Below, one piece after another: positions 11,454-22,316 of a DNA stretch of 33,104 nucleotides. The position numbers and the translations under genes are program-made. Within the stretch, counting starts at the first letter, position 1; every line of letters starts with the position of its first letter. Source of the DNA: Gymnopilus junonius (taxonomy: Eukaryota > Basidiomycota > Agaricomycetes > Agaricales > Galerinaceae); assembly GCA_015501075.1 (NCBI GenBank), contig JADNYJ010000358.1:1-33104 (forward strand), given 5' to 3'. The notes beneath the pieces are model-generated. The model was not told the origin of the DNA and did not search any database. It saw nothing but the letters and a program-made list of their open reading frames with translations.

Positions 11454-11751
11454 ATGCATTTAATGTACACCCTGGATGAGAACGGTAATAGGATATATAC
11501 CCTTAAAGTTCGTACCACAGGCCTGCTTTCTTTCCCCATATCTCAACTCCTTTCAGAAACTCACTGATGCAGGCAAAATCACCAAGTCTGCTCATCCTGG
11601 TATGTTGCGCCTGATACATCGTCATTCTCCATTGCTTAAAGAGATCTTATCAGCTCGATTCTCTCCGGATGACAAGTTCTCTCGCCATCGCGTTACTATC
11701 AAAAAGCGATATGGTGTACTCTTAACGCAGCTCCCCAGCAAGCCCCTGTAA
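11454..11751 (+). CDS. NOP10: H/ACA ribonucleoprotein subunit Nop10
   Basis: Nop10 is a small core protein of H/ACA snoRNPs (with Cbf5/dyskerin, Nhp2 and Gar1) that guide rRNA pseudouridylation in the nucleolus. Three exons, 11454-11507, 11557-11599 and 11654-11751, are joined by GT-AG introns of 49 and 54 nt. They give 64 codons plus stop, the normal length of the family. The product starts [18 protein letters not shown], continues [19 protein letters not shown] and [15 protein letters not shown], and ends LPSKPL. This matches the conserved Nop10 pattern almost throughout. The ATG lies in a good context (CCCACCATG). The first intron has the non-standard donor GTTCGT. Because no exon exceeds 33 codons, gene finders relying on long open frames would miss it. 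Confidence 0.95.
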
Positions 11752-12144
11752 AATTTTTTGGAATGCTCTCTCGGCGGAGTATATCTTGGGCATTCGAGAC
11801 CTTCGCTTGCGCCTTAGATTGTTCTCTCCATATGAATGTGGTTCCAAGTGACGTTGGCCGAGACAGATTTGTGAGATGCAGATGGGTATAAGAGGAGAGC
11901 CAGGATTGGGGATTGCACCTAGGTTGCTGCCGTGTGTATTTTTATCATGCTAAAATTTTTCTCCCACTTTGAACTCGATGTACTGTATGGCAGGCAATCG
12001 ATTGTTTGACTCACTATCGAGTCAGATACGCGTCTTCAGTAACTGCAACTTATCGAAACAGCAATCCTGTTCTTGCCTGCAGATCTCCTCGCGTTCACCA
12101 CGCGAATGTAGGCTATACATTGCGATGGAACCCTCTTTGTTCCT
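11752..12144. other. NOP10 3' flank and spacer
   Basis: No gene supported. An interrupted palindrome TGACTC-N6-GAGTCA lies at 12007-12024. Confidence 0.45.
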
Positions 12145-13128
12145 CACATTGACTGCATATCCAAGTCGTGTCTCTCAGACAGCTTCTCCCTTCATCCCGA
12201 CAAGCCCTTTCTGATTCGCCAAGATGAATCGTGCGCAACCTGCAGGACACTCAAGTCCTTGAACGAGCAAATTTCCCAGCTCCAGTCCTCTCTTGCAATT
12301 CTGCATAATGAGCGGGAACAATTGAAAGCAAAAGTCAACGATGTGACCCATCTATCTATTATCAATCGGCTTCCTGAAGAGATTGCTGCAACCATCTTCT
12401 GGTCCTACGTACATGGAGTCGACCTCGACGATCCTGAAGATTCCGAGTACCCTATCTCCGGAAACCGAGCCGACTCACCATTCGTGTTGCATGCAATATG
12501 TCAAACTTGGCGTAGAATTGCGTGGTCGTCTCCAGACTTTTGATGTCCTTGACGATGCCATTAAATCCGCCAGTTAAAGAGACACCAATCCAACTCGCAA
12601 TAGAATGGTTGGGCCGATCTGGGCAGCTACCATTCACTGTTAAAATCTACGGTCACTGTTCCCAATTAGAAAACATTGAGGCAGCGCCGTTATTTCCCCT
12701 GATTGCATTCATTAACCACAGCTCATCCCGGTGATAGATCAATTTGGTAATGGGCTTTCTCCTCCATTGGTCTCTTTCTATTCAGCACTTTCAGCGCATT
12801 CGCTTTATGATACTGAAGTCCCCGCATTCGTTGAAACTCTCCTCCCTCAATTGAAGAGTTTCATGCTTCTCGGAGAAAGGACCTTCCGCCCGGAAATAAT
12901 TACAGGGTTTTCTGCGCCTTCTAGCGAGAAGGAACTTGCACCCATGCGGCAATTGGAGCCTGTTGGAGTCTTTTTTGACCATGTCTGTGATGATACTACC
13001 ATTCGTCAACAAGTTCATGATTCACCGCATCCTGTGTCTCTCACGAAATGGAGTGCGTTTCGACCTCAAAGTAGATGATGATGAGTCCGATGACTTAGAA
13101 AATCTTTGGAAAAAGCGTCGACGATGCT
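12145..13128 (+). pseudogene. Internally deleted F-box gene, tandem paralogue of the next gene
   Basis: The F-box couples substrates to SCF ubiquitin ligases. This copy keeps a CATCRTLKSLNEQI coiled-coil head, an F-box region (INRLPEEIAATIFWSYV, about 12360-12410) and CQTWRRIAWSSPDF. It then loses frame by one base at about 12540 beside a TTTTG run and continues TPIQLAIEWLGRSG. After FINHSSSR (about 12730) it jumps directly to SFYSALSAHSL, a segment about 660 bp further on in the paralogue at 13361. The last part changes frame again near 13000 and ends in FDLKVDDDESDD. The deletion removes most of the leucine-rich substrate-binding part, so the copy is probably dead whatever the base-call quality. 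Confidence 0.82.
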
Positions 13129-13360
13129 GATGACCTGACTCATGATTGATGGACTCTGAACACTTTTTCTATCATCTTTTTACAGTTCCATACCTATGTA
13201 GTTATAGCTGATACACAAATGCATATGCATGCTTGAATTTGAGTTCAGGCAGGAGAAATAGAATTATACAAGTGGCGGCACAGCTATTTTTCCCACACAA
13301 AACCATTGTCGTGACTCTTCTATGATCAACCCACTCTAAGGAGACTGCATAACACAAGCT

Positions 13361-14989
13361 ATGTATCGTTGCAACTTCTGCTCGAGTATTGACACTATTA
13401 GCCTTTATCCTGACGAGACCTACGCGACTTGTCAAGATGAGCTGTGCTCCACTTGCAGGAGGTTCCAAACGTTGAACGAACAGATCTGGCAACTGCAATC
13501 CTCCCTCACAGATTTGGTGAATGAACGACGAAACCTCAAACCACAACTCAACAATGTTCATCAATCCATTATTCATCGACTGCCTGTGGAGATCTCAACG
13601 ACTATTTTCTTTTACTATGTTCATGATTCTAGCAAACTGGAAAAACCGACCATCAGGAGCTGGGTTCAACGACTCGACTCGCCGTTGGTGCTGGGTGCGG
13701 TGTGTCAGGCTTGGCGGCATATTGCATGGTCATTTCCAAACCTTTGGACGTCATTGAAGATGGAGCTTGGTTCCCCAGTCAGGGCGACAAAAATTCAACT
13801 CGCAATAGAATGGTTGTGTCGATCTGAAAGCCTACCATTAACAATCAAACTTTTCAGCCACAAGGTTCTGGAGAAGCCCGATGCAGAACCCTATTTTTCT
13901 TTCATCGCATTTATTAACCAACAGTCTTACCGATGGTACTCATTGACCCTGGATCTTCCGGGCGTGCTCCTCTCTCGTTTCCATGATTCCCAAGGAACTA
14001 CCGGCATGTTGCACAAACTCGACATAAACTTATCAAGTTCAAGTCCAAGCGAATTGTGCATTTCGCGAGCGGCGCCAAGGCTGGTCAGTATTCGCAACGT
14101 CGAATTGGACAATACTCGTTTCAAATGGAAGAACATTACTTATTTCTCTTCGACACATTTCCGATTAGACGAGGTTCTAGCAGTCTTGCGCCGAGCACCA
14201 CAACTTATGAGTGCTGAATTTCTTTCCGTCAAGCGGCGGCCTAACAGAAATTCGACTAATGAACATCAGTCACCTTCTATCTATCCTCTAAAGTCTCTCG
14301 TGATCGGGTTTGATCAAAGTTCGATAGGCTCTTTTTTCGATAATGTGACTCTTCCGTCTTTGACAAACTTTACGTTCTATCTGGCAAGCAAAAGAACGCC
14401 GGTTGAAACACTAGCTTCTTTCCTTGAACGTTCGGGGTGTCATTTGGAGAAGTTTTCCCTGCAGGAAGTTAAAATAAACAATGAGGACCTTATAAGGATC
14501 ACAAGGCTATTGCCCTCGTTGTCTTATCTTTCCCTAGGCATTGAATGCTTTTCCAATGCCACTACAGATGTCACGGAACAGCCGTTGGCATTAGGCTCTT
14601 TCTATTCTGCTCTCGCTGCCCATTCCCTCGTTACTGTGGACTCATTACCTTCATTCGCTGGACCTCTCCTCCCAAAACTAAAAACCGTCAAAATTTTCGG
14701 AAAATTTCTCTTCAAAGCCGAGCTGAGCGGCCTTCTACGAGGGCTTTTTGCTCCTTCTAGCAACAGAGAGAGTACTGCTTTGCGGCCATTAGAGTCTATC
14801 CAGATTTGCTTCGAGCGTTCACCTGAAGATATAATTCCGTTTATTAATCAAACTACCCTTGATTATATCTTGGATTTATCTCGTAAAGGGGTGAAGTTCG
14901 ACCTGAAAGTTCAGCTCGAGAACAACTCGAAACTCGGTGATTTGCTCCAATTATCCTTACAGAAATTCGACCAAGCAGGAGTAATATGA
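13361..14989 (+). CDS. F-box protein with N-terminal Cys cluster and coiled coil
   Basis: A single-exon reading frame of 542 aa. Residues 4-36 hold a Cys pattern (CNFC ... CQDELCSTC) that could bind zinc. About 40-68 is a short coiled coil (LNEQIWQLQSSLTDLVNERR). About 69-90 is an F-box-like segment (IIHRLPVEISTTIFFYYV), followed by CQAWRHIAWSFPNLW. This is the usual opening of the large Agaricomycete F-box family. The rest (about 130-510) has repeated leucine/serine-rich helices and strands, as in leucine-rich-repeat-like substrate domains. The family is known to act in SCF-type ubiquitin ligases; the target of this one is unknown. The broken paralogue lies directly upstream in the same orientation, so the pair arose by tandem duplication. 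Confidence 0.82.
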   Translation: MYRCNFCSSIDTISLYPDETYATCQDELCSTCRRFQTLNEQIWQLQSSLTDLVNERRNLKPQLNNVHQSIIHRLPVEISTTIFFYYVHDSSKLEKPTIRSWVQRLDSPLVLGAVCQAWRHIAWSFPNLWTSLKMELGSPVRATKIQLAIEWLCRSESLPLTIKLFSHKVLEKPDAEPYFSFIAFINQQSYRWYSLTLDLPGVLLSRFHDSQGTTGMLHKLDINLSSSSPSELCISRAAPRLVSIRNVELDNTRFKWKNITYFSSTHFRLDEVLAVLRRAPQLMSAEFLSVKRRPNRNSTNEHQSPSIYPLKSLVIGFDQSSIGSFFDNVTLPSLTNFTFYLASKRTPVETLASFLERSGCHLEKFSLQEVKINNEDLIRITRLLPSLSYLSLGIECFSNATTDVTEQPLALGSFYSALAAHSLVTVDSLPSFAGPLLPKLKTVKIFGKFLFKAELSGLLRGLFAPSSNRESTALRPLESIQICFERSPEDIIPFINQTTLDYILDLSRKGVKFDLKVQLENNSKLGDLLQLSLQKFDQAGVI

Positions 14990-15114
14990 TAAATATAAAT
15001 TGTTTGCGCCAGACAGCCTTTCATGTCTGTCGCGTTGCATGCCTTCATGTTGTATAAATTATATGGCTCTGCAGTCGGAAATTTTTTTAGTGTGACCTTT
15101 CTTCGGGTGACGCT

Positions 15115-15126
15115 CCTCACGTGAGG
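15115..15126. promoter_or_regulatory. Perfect 12-bp palindrome with CACGTG core upstream of SMC4
   Basis: CCTCACGTGAGG lies 87 bp before the SMC4 start codon. CACGTG is the E-box bound by bHLH factors in fungi (for example Cbf1-type). Its use here is inferred from position only. Confidence 0.4.
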
Positions 15127-15212
15127 GAGAAGCGTGACCAGTCGCGTCGATATGTTGATTTGATTCGAACAGCTTGATCTATACGAACTAGCAAGTCTTG
15201 CGGCGACCAACT

Positions 15213-18200
15213 ATGCCGCCTCGTCGTTCATCTCGCGCACCGAGCGCGTCTGTAGAGCCAACACCTATTGAAACGCTGCCTGCTAAACGGAAGCGAGGTC
15301 AACGAGCAGATCCAGAGGTAGAAGAGAAAGAAAATGCCGCAAAACCACCCTCACGTACGCGTCGGGGCTCCTCTGTGAGGTCTAGCGTACCACCACCATC
15401 CAAAGCAAGAAAATCTTCGCGTTCACAGACCTCTCTGCCCGATGTCGCCGAATCCGACAATGAGGAACAGTCGGAAGCGCCACCTCCAGTCAAGAAAGCT
15501 AGGCCTTCAAATGAGCACGAAGTTAAGGAAGAGTCCGCAGAGGAGGAAGAGGTGGAGGTTAAACCGAAGAGAGGAAGACGTGCTGCCAGCGTAGCAAAAT
15601 CTACTCGGGCAGCTGATATGGACGTCGATGAGGAGACCCCCTCCAAGCCAGCCAGTCGTCGTACATCAAGTCGTAAGGCTGCCGTTTCCTTTGGCAGTCG
15701 GACTACCACCAGCGTTGGCTCTGCGAAATCTGGTGAAGCATCTGGGTCAGCTCGTGTTGAAGAACCCGTGGTCGATATCAGTGAGGAGGAGGATGTCAAG
15801 CCAGCCAAAGGGCGTCGATCTACTAAGCGAGCACCATCAAAGAGTCTTCAATCCGACGACGAAGATGGGGATGCGATGTCGGACTACAATGAAGATGGAG
15901 ACGTCAAACCTGCTCGCAGAGGACGGAAAGCCAAAGCCCCAGTGGCACGGAAAGGCAAGGCTCCAGCAAAACCAGCACCAGTAGAAGAAGGCTCAGATGA
16001 GGATTTGGAGCCACCTCCACCTGCTCAGCCTCGGATTAAGTCCAGTCAGAAAGCTGCAGTCGAACCGACACCTGAGGTCGAGGAGGAAGAGGAAGAGGAA
16101 AAGTCTTTATTTGACCCGCCCCCCGCGCCCAGTCAGTCAACTTTACCACCACCCCCGCCTGAAGAACCTGCTGGACCAAAGGCTAGGCTTGTTATTCATA
16201 AGATGGCTCTCGTCAATTTCAAGAGTTACGCAGGACGTCAAGAGATTGGTCCATTCCATAAGGTGTTTATCGTCCTCTCTTTTCGACCACTCTTCACTTA
16301 CTGTTTTGTGTAGTCTTTCTCCGCCATTGTAGGACCTAACGGTTCAGGCAAGTCTAACACTATCGATGCGCTTCTTTTCGTCTTTGGTTTCCGTGCCTCA
16401 AAGATGAGGCAGGGCAAAATCTCAGAACTCATCCATAATTCTGCAAACTATCCTGATCTGCAAGACTGTAGCGTCGAAATTCATTTCCGTGAAATTATTG
16501 ATTCGGTATGAAATTTCCACAGCTTTAATGGACTTGAAGCTGAATTTGTATAGCCCGGATCTGATTCATTTAAAGTTGTATCCGGCTCTCAACTTGTGGT
16601 TGCTCGCACAGCCTATAAGGATAACTCTAGCAAGTACGCTATCAACGAAAAGACGAGCAGTTATAAGGAAGTACAAACTTTACTTAAGGGTCGTGGTATC
16701 GACCTTGACCACAATCGTTTCCTCATCCTCCAGGTAAATTTGAACGTTGTTCTTGATTTTTTTTCTTATGCTCTTTTTTAGGGTGAGGTCGAATCCATTG
16801 CGCAAATGAAGCCCAAGGCTCCATCTGAACATGAAGACGGTCTGCTCGAATATCTTGAAGACATCATTGGTACCTCAAAGTACAAAGAACCTATCGACGA
16901 AGCGATGGTTGAGATGGAGCGTTTACAAGAAGATCGTCAGATGAAGTTAAATAGACTCAGGCACGTTGAAAGCGAGAAGCAAGCTCTTGAGGCCAAGAAG
17001 AAAGAGGCTGAAGATTTCCTTCGTCTGAAAAACGAACACGTCAGAGCACAATCACGCTTATTCCAGTGGACACTCATGAGATGCCTGGAGTTGGAGGAAA
17101 AGTTAGCGACCCAGTTGGTATGTATTTTCTCAGGACAGCTATGAGCGTTTCATTAACGGGCCGTACAGGAAAAGCTGCAGAAAGAATTGGAGAAGGAGAC
17201 GGAGCAGAATCGGGGGGATATCGACCATCTTGAACAGCTCAAAGAGCACTACGAAGAGCGTGAAAAGGCATACGCTGTAAGCTGGACTTGATCATTTTTG
17301 CCGTTTTATGTGGCTGACAACAATCATAGGAAGTGCAAGCCGCTGCTGCAACTGCCGTGAAAGACCTTGCCACTTTAGAGAGGCGTGAAGTCGGTCTTCA
17401 AGAGAAGCGTAAGCACGCGTCTGGTCGGGCTAAAAAGTTGAAGAAATCGGTTCAAGAGGTCAGCCGGCTCACAATTGATCTTGTCGGGTATACTAACAGA
17501 CATCTAGGACACTACTGCAAGGAAGACGGCCCTGAATGTTATCGAGGATAGTACTTCCAAAATCAAAAAGGAGAAACAGAAGCTTGAAGAGCACGAACTG
17601 TCTCTTGAGGAAGAGGAGAAGGTTTTGGAAGAAATCCGGGATAGCTTGAAGGGTAAGCAATTGATTATCCTTTGCGTTAATCTATGTGTTGATGTCGGCA
17701 CAGACAAGACCCAGGTCTTCCACGACAAAATTCAAGTCAAGCAGAAGGAGCTTCAACCGTGGACTACGAAGATCAACAAGAAGCAAGCTGACGTTGACGT
17801 TGCCACCAGCGAGCGGGATGCCCTTGCCAAGAAGGCGGAAGCGCTGAAGGAGCAGTGCAAGGAAGCGAACGAAACCTTGCAAACATTGTTGGAAGAGCGA
17901 GAGGCCAAGGTATATATGCGATTAATTGAAAAGAATTCTGTCTCATTCTTTTAAGGTGGCTCAACAAATAACTTCAAAGCAGAGAAATTACAAATTCAGA
18001 AGGACGTGCAAGCCGGAGATCAACGTCTGAAAGTTGGTACATCCCTTTTTCCGAACTTGCATATCTTTTGAACGTCTCCTCTAGGGTGCTCAAAGCCGAG
18101 TGAATGAGTTGAAAGGCAAGGCCGCCAATGCTCGCAGTAAAGTAGACGAGGTTAAGGCCAATCAATCGGAGAACCGTTCGAGAAACAATGTCCTGGATTC

Positions 18201-20976
18201 GCTGACTTCGCTCAAAATAGTGGTCAGATTGAAGGCTTGCATGTAAGGCCTTTTTGCATTGCAATTATGTTTGTTAATTGCTATTAGGGTCGACTTGGAA
18301 GCCTTGGGACCATTCCTGACAAGTACGACGTGGCGATCTCGACGGCATGTGGCGCCAACCTCAATTTCATGGTCGTTGATAGGGTCGCGCAAGCTCAGTC
18401 TTGCATTGAGTATATGAGGAAGAACAATGTCGGACGAGCTTCCTTCATGATCTTGGAGAAAATTGGCCAAGGCAACGCTGACAAAACACCTACTCCCGAC
18501 GGCGTTCCTCGCTTGTTTGACCTTGTTAAGCCGAAGGATCCTATCTATGCACCTGCTTTCTTCAAAGCCATTGGAAAACACGCTCGTCGCCAACGATATC
18601 GACCAAGCCAACCGCATCGCCTTTGCTGGTGGCAATAGTGGCAAGAGATGGCGGTTGTGACCCTTGATGGAGCCTTGATCGAGACATCAGGAGCTATGTC
18701 CGGAGGAGGTTCACAACTTTCCAGAGGTGCCATGAGCTCCAAGCTCGCCGCCGCTACCGTTACCCCTGAAGTCCTGCGATCATATGAAAGGGAAAGCGAC
18801 CAAGCAGCTCAACAGTATCAGAAGGCTTTGGCTGATCTGCGGGATGCCGAACAAGAGTTGGAGCGTTTGAAATCCAGAGAACCAGAAATTGATCTGGCTT
18901 ACCAGAAAGTTGGCATGGATATCGAGAATCTGAAGCGCAGAATAGCAGAGGCCGAGAAACGCGCTAAAGATCTGAAGTATGCACCTGCTTTTTTGTGGTA
19001 CGACTATTGCTAATGTCACTTTTCATCAGCGCCCAGAATAAACCCAACGGCGGAGACCTTGCTCGCATAAAAAGCCTTGAGCAAGAAATTGGGGCTGCTG
19101 CAACAGAACTCGACGAACTCAAGGAGAAGTCTGCCAAGGTCGAACAAGACATCAAAGACCTCGAGAAGAAGATTTTGGAGATCGGAGGATCTAAGCTACT
19201 TTCTCAGAGATCTAAAGTCGATGGTCTTCGGTTGCACATGAAACTCGCCAACGACGAAATCACCAAAGCAGAAGTCGCCAAAACGAAAGCTGACAAAGAT
19301 TCCAAGAAGCTGGAAACTAACATTGCGAATAACTCGAAAGCATTGAGGAAGCCGATGCTGAAATGGAGGAATTGGATGCTGAAATGAAGAAGGTTGCCAA
19401 TCATATCGCCGAGTTGAAGGAGGAGGTGGAGAGTGCTCAAGCTGCTGCTGAGAATTCCAAGGAAGATTTAGACAACCTGAAAGCCCAGCTTGATGAGCAG
19501 GAGGCTCGCATTGCGAAATTTAGGCAAAAGGAGGTGGGGGCGATGTGTTTGCGTCTTCTATATGTTCGCTGATATCCGTTCATCTGTAGCTGAAACTCAG
19601 GAATTCTATCAGCGATACCAAGAAAGATATAGACGAGAATAATCGTGCTACTGAGCACTACACTGAACTGCACGACGAATTAACGTTGGAAGAAATCGAG
19701 TAAGCTCATTCGGTTTTCTGTGCTGTGCTGAGCTAATGACATGGCAGCGAGGACGACGAAGATGAGGAAGAACAAGCTGCTTCTCCGGAAGCTCCGCAAA
19801 CGAGCGAGCATCCAGATGGAGAAGCGCAGGTCAAAGTTGAAGCAGGCGCTGAAGGAGAACCTAGGCAAAAAGCAATGCCCGAGAAGCGAAAATCAACGGC
19901 AGCGCCTTCTAATGAGCTACAGATATACTCGACGGAAGAGTTGAGGAAATACAACAGACCAGAACTTATTGCCAACACCGAATATCTCGATGGTAAGCAG
20001 TATATCACAGCCGGACTATCTGTACCCGCTAACTTGCAAACCAACAGAAAAGATAAAGAAAGCCCGACCAGATCTTTCTGTTCTCAAGGAGTACAAACAG
20101 AGGGAGCAAGAATTCTTTAACCGAGCCCAAGACTTGGACAAGGTCACCGCAGAGAGGGACGCTCAGAAAGCCAAATACGAGGGCTTGAGGAAGCAACGCT
20201 TGGACGAGTTCATGGCCGGCTTCAATTTGATCTCATTAAAGCTCAAGGAGATGTACCAAGTTTGTAACATTGTTTGTAAACGTCTGAATCTCCTGCTTAA
20301 GACTTCCATTGCGTAGATGATTACTCTGGGTGGGAACGCCGAACTCGAGCTCGTAGACAGTATGGATCCTTTCTCAGAGGGGATTATCTTCAGCGTCATG
20401 CCGCCCAAGAAGAGCTGGAAGAATATATCAAACTTGTCCGGAGGAGAAAAGGTGAACTCATTTTTTAAATCGATGAGACTATCATTGATTTTCTGTTTCT
20501 CAGACATTAAGCTCCTTGGCACTCGTCTTTGCGCTGCATGTTTTCAAGGTCAATATTTACGTTTCGACTGCACAAGACCATGCTGACATGTTATGCTAAC
20601 AGCCCACGCCCCTTTATTTCATGGACGAAATTGATGCTGCTCTCGATTTCCGTAATGTCTCGATCGTGGCCAATTACATTAAAGATAGGACCAAGAACGC
20701 TCAATTTATTATCATTTCTCTTCGGTAAGCTATGCAAATGTCATATTTGGGAAAATTGGGTACTAAAGCTGTTATGGCCTGTAGTAATGACATGTTTGAG
20801 CTCAGTCACCGTCTCATTGGTATCTACAAGACATCTAACGCTACTAGAAGTAAGTCAGCGCCATTATTTGGACGGTTCATTCATCATATCTGCAATGTAT
20901 AGGTATTTCTATTGACAATCACGCCCTGCAAACGACCATTCCTCCTCCCCGTCCAAGCGCGAACGTTGTAGCTTAG
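15213..20976 (+). CDS. SMC4: Condensin subunit SMC4, 20 exons
   Basis: SMC4 pairs with SMC2 as the ATPase core of condensin, which compacts chromosomes. Exon ends: 15213-16262, 16314-16505, 16554-16733, 16782-17117, 17169-17276, 17330-17458, 17508-17652, 17704-17909, 17956-18032, 18085-18242, 18288-18976, 19030-19533, 19590-19699, 19748-19992, 20048-20259, 20317-20451, 20504-20548, 20603-20724, 20785-20849, 20903-20976. About 330 disordered, charge-rich residues precede MALVNFKSYAGRQEIGPFHK. Walker A is GPNGSGKSN (about residues 357-365). Then come a long coiled coil, the hinge (GRLGSLGTIPDKYDVAIS, about 18288-18341), a second coiled coil, the signature NLSGGEKTLSSLALVFALH and Walker B LYFMDEIDAALDF. 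The last exons read to a stop at 20974. Five one-base indels in homopolymers (about 17966, 18216, 18576, 18653, 19337) must be corrected; the product is then about 1594 aa. As the gene should be essential, I read these as sequence errors. The start is the ATG at 15213. Confidence 0.95.
17459..17507 (+). other. SMC4 intron 6 with a perfect branch-point consensus
   Basis: This 49-nt GT-AG intron contains TACTAAC about 12 nt before its 3' end, which illustrates the short-intron architecture of this genome. Confidence 0.8.
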
Positions 20977-21544
20977 ACCATACGCCATTTTTCTTTCATT
21001 CTTGCTTTTTTTTGCCAGGGTACTCGCAAAACTTCGTTGTTGACCTTATATCTGCTCATAATAATCCTGTACACGCCCTGCGAAACCTTCTTGACTGTAT
21101 CATTTCATATAACCAACTTCCAATGATTGCAAATTTCAGTGACGCCAATGCCGCTCGTTGAATTTGCGATGGCATTGTTAGATCCTTATTGATCCCCCTC
21201 TTCGTCGGTGAAGGGCAGGGTGACCCTTCTGAATATGAAATCCATCCTTTGACGCCTATTGAATTTCAAGATGAAAGTCAATGATCGATGTGTAGCAATG
21301 ATGTTACTTTTTTTTTTTTTTTTTTTTTTTGGTGGAGCGTTAGATGTCTTTATTTGGCATCTCGGCTTTCCAGCACTCGACTAATCGTTGCCTTGAGCCC
21401 GCTTGTGTTGTTTGGGGAGTTTAAACCCTATCCTGTTTGTCTGTTTATAGTTCACCATCGAGGAAATGCCTTACACCCCCAAAAGTATGACAGGTAGTCA
21501 TCACGTTGTCTGATATCAAATATTACATATGTCGCTTCACATGA
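20977..21544. other. SMC4 3' flank with a 23-base poly-T tract
   Basis: No gene supported. An uninterrupted run of 23 T lies at 21308-21330. Read on the other strand it is a poly-A run, which could mark the end of a retroposed sequence or be simple slippage. I see no element body attached to it. Confidence 0.5.
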
Positions 21545-21727
21545 GTGATATATGGAACCAGCTTCATTCCAGCTGAAATATTTCATGTCAGCTCAGCTGC
21601 TTGGCTCATGGTCAGATCCGATATACATGCAGCAGTAGGTATGACCTGGAGGTGTTGTCTCACCTACTATTCAGCCATAGAACCAGCTCCATCACAGCTG
21701 AGATATTTGATATAGCGTCAGGTAGTG

Positions 21728-21735
21728 GACCCATG
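21728..21735. repeat. Left target-site duplication GACCCATG
   Basis: Identical to 22309-22316. The original sequence was part of the 124-bp repeat unit. Confidence 0.9.
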
Positions 21736-22308
21736 TAGGGTTGCCAAAGTTCAGTTCAGTTCAGTTCTTTGGCCAATTTTCCGAACTGAGAACTGAACTT
21801 CCCAGTTCAGTTCAGTTCTCAGTTCGAACCGGTTCGAACTGTTCTGAACTGGCAATGGCCAAAACAAAAAATTTCCTTTTATCTGAGGCTTTGAATTAGT
21901 AGACAGACTACAGATATGTCTATCTTCTATCATTAGACATTGCTATATGTACAAAACAGTATATTATTTACTGATTTTTCAAGCATTGGGTAGTGTCATG
22001 TAGCTCATGTCCTCACACAATAAATAAAATCTTTTTAAGAAATTATTTTATGTCATCTAGTGCTTGGGATTAGTGCTAAGGAGTTCTCTATACATTATGG
22101 GAATCTAATGGTAATTTTTTGATGTCAAAATAATCACTTTTGAAGGTCAAAATTTGATAATTTTAACCACACCCAACAAACAGTTCAGTTCAGTTCGAAC
22201 TGACTGGCCATAGGCCGAACTGAGAACCAGAACTGCATCTGAACTGCAGTTCAGTTCAGCCAGTTCAGGTTCGAACTGTCAGTTCTGAACTGAACTTCGG
22301 CAACCCTA
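21736..22308. mobile_element. Non-autonomous hAT-type MITE (573 bp) with TIRs and an 8-bp target duplication
   Basis: The left end TAGGGTTGCCAAAGTTCAG is mirrored at the right end, whose reverse complement reads TAGGGTTGCCGAAGTTCAG (one mismatch over about 23 bp). The 8-bp direct repeat GACCCATG flanks it at 21728-21735 and 22309-22316. Arrays of AGTTC/GAACT occupy about 100 bp at each end, like subterminal transposase-binding repeats. The centre is AT-rich and non-coding. An 8-bp duplication with TAGGGTTGCC-type ends is characteristic of the hAT superfamily. It cannot move on its own. Confidence 0.92.
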
Positions 22309-22316
22309 GACCCATG
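22309..22316. repeat. Right target-site duplication GACCCATG
   Basis: Identical 8-bp partner of 21728-21735, directly after the right terminal repeat of the MITE. Confidence 0.9.

Noticed and set aside
12007..12024. TGACTC-N6-GAGTCA as a Gcn4-type control site
   Set aside because: It lies more than 250 bp after NOP10 and before a broken F-box gene, so a regulatory role is not supported.
15299..15808. 169-codon open frame on the minus strand
   Set aside because: It is the reverse of the low-complexity SMC4 N-terminal tail; the residues are Ser/Thr-rich with no motif.
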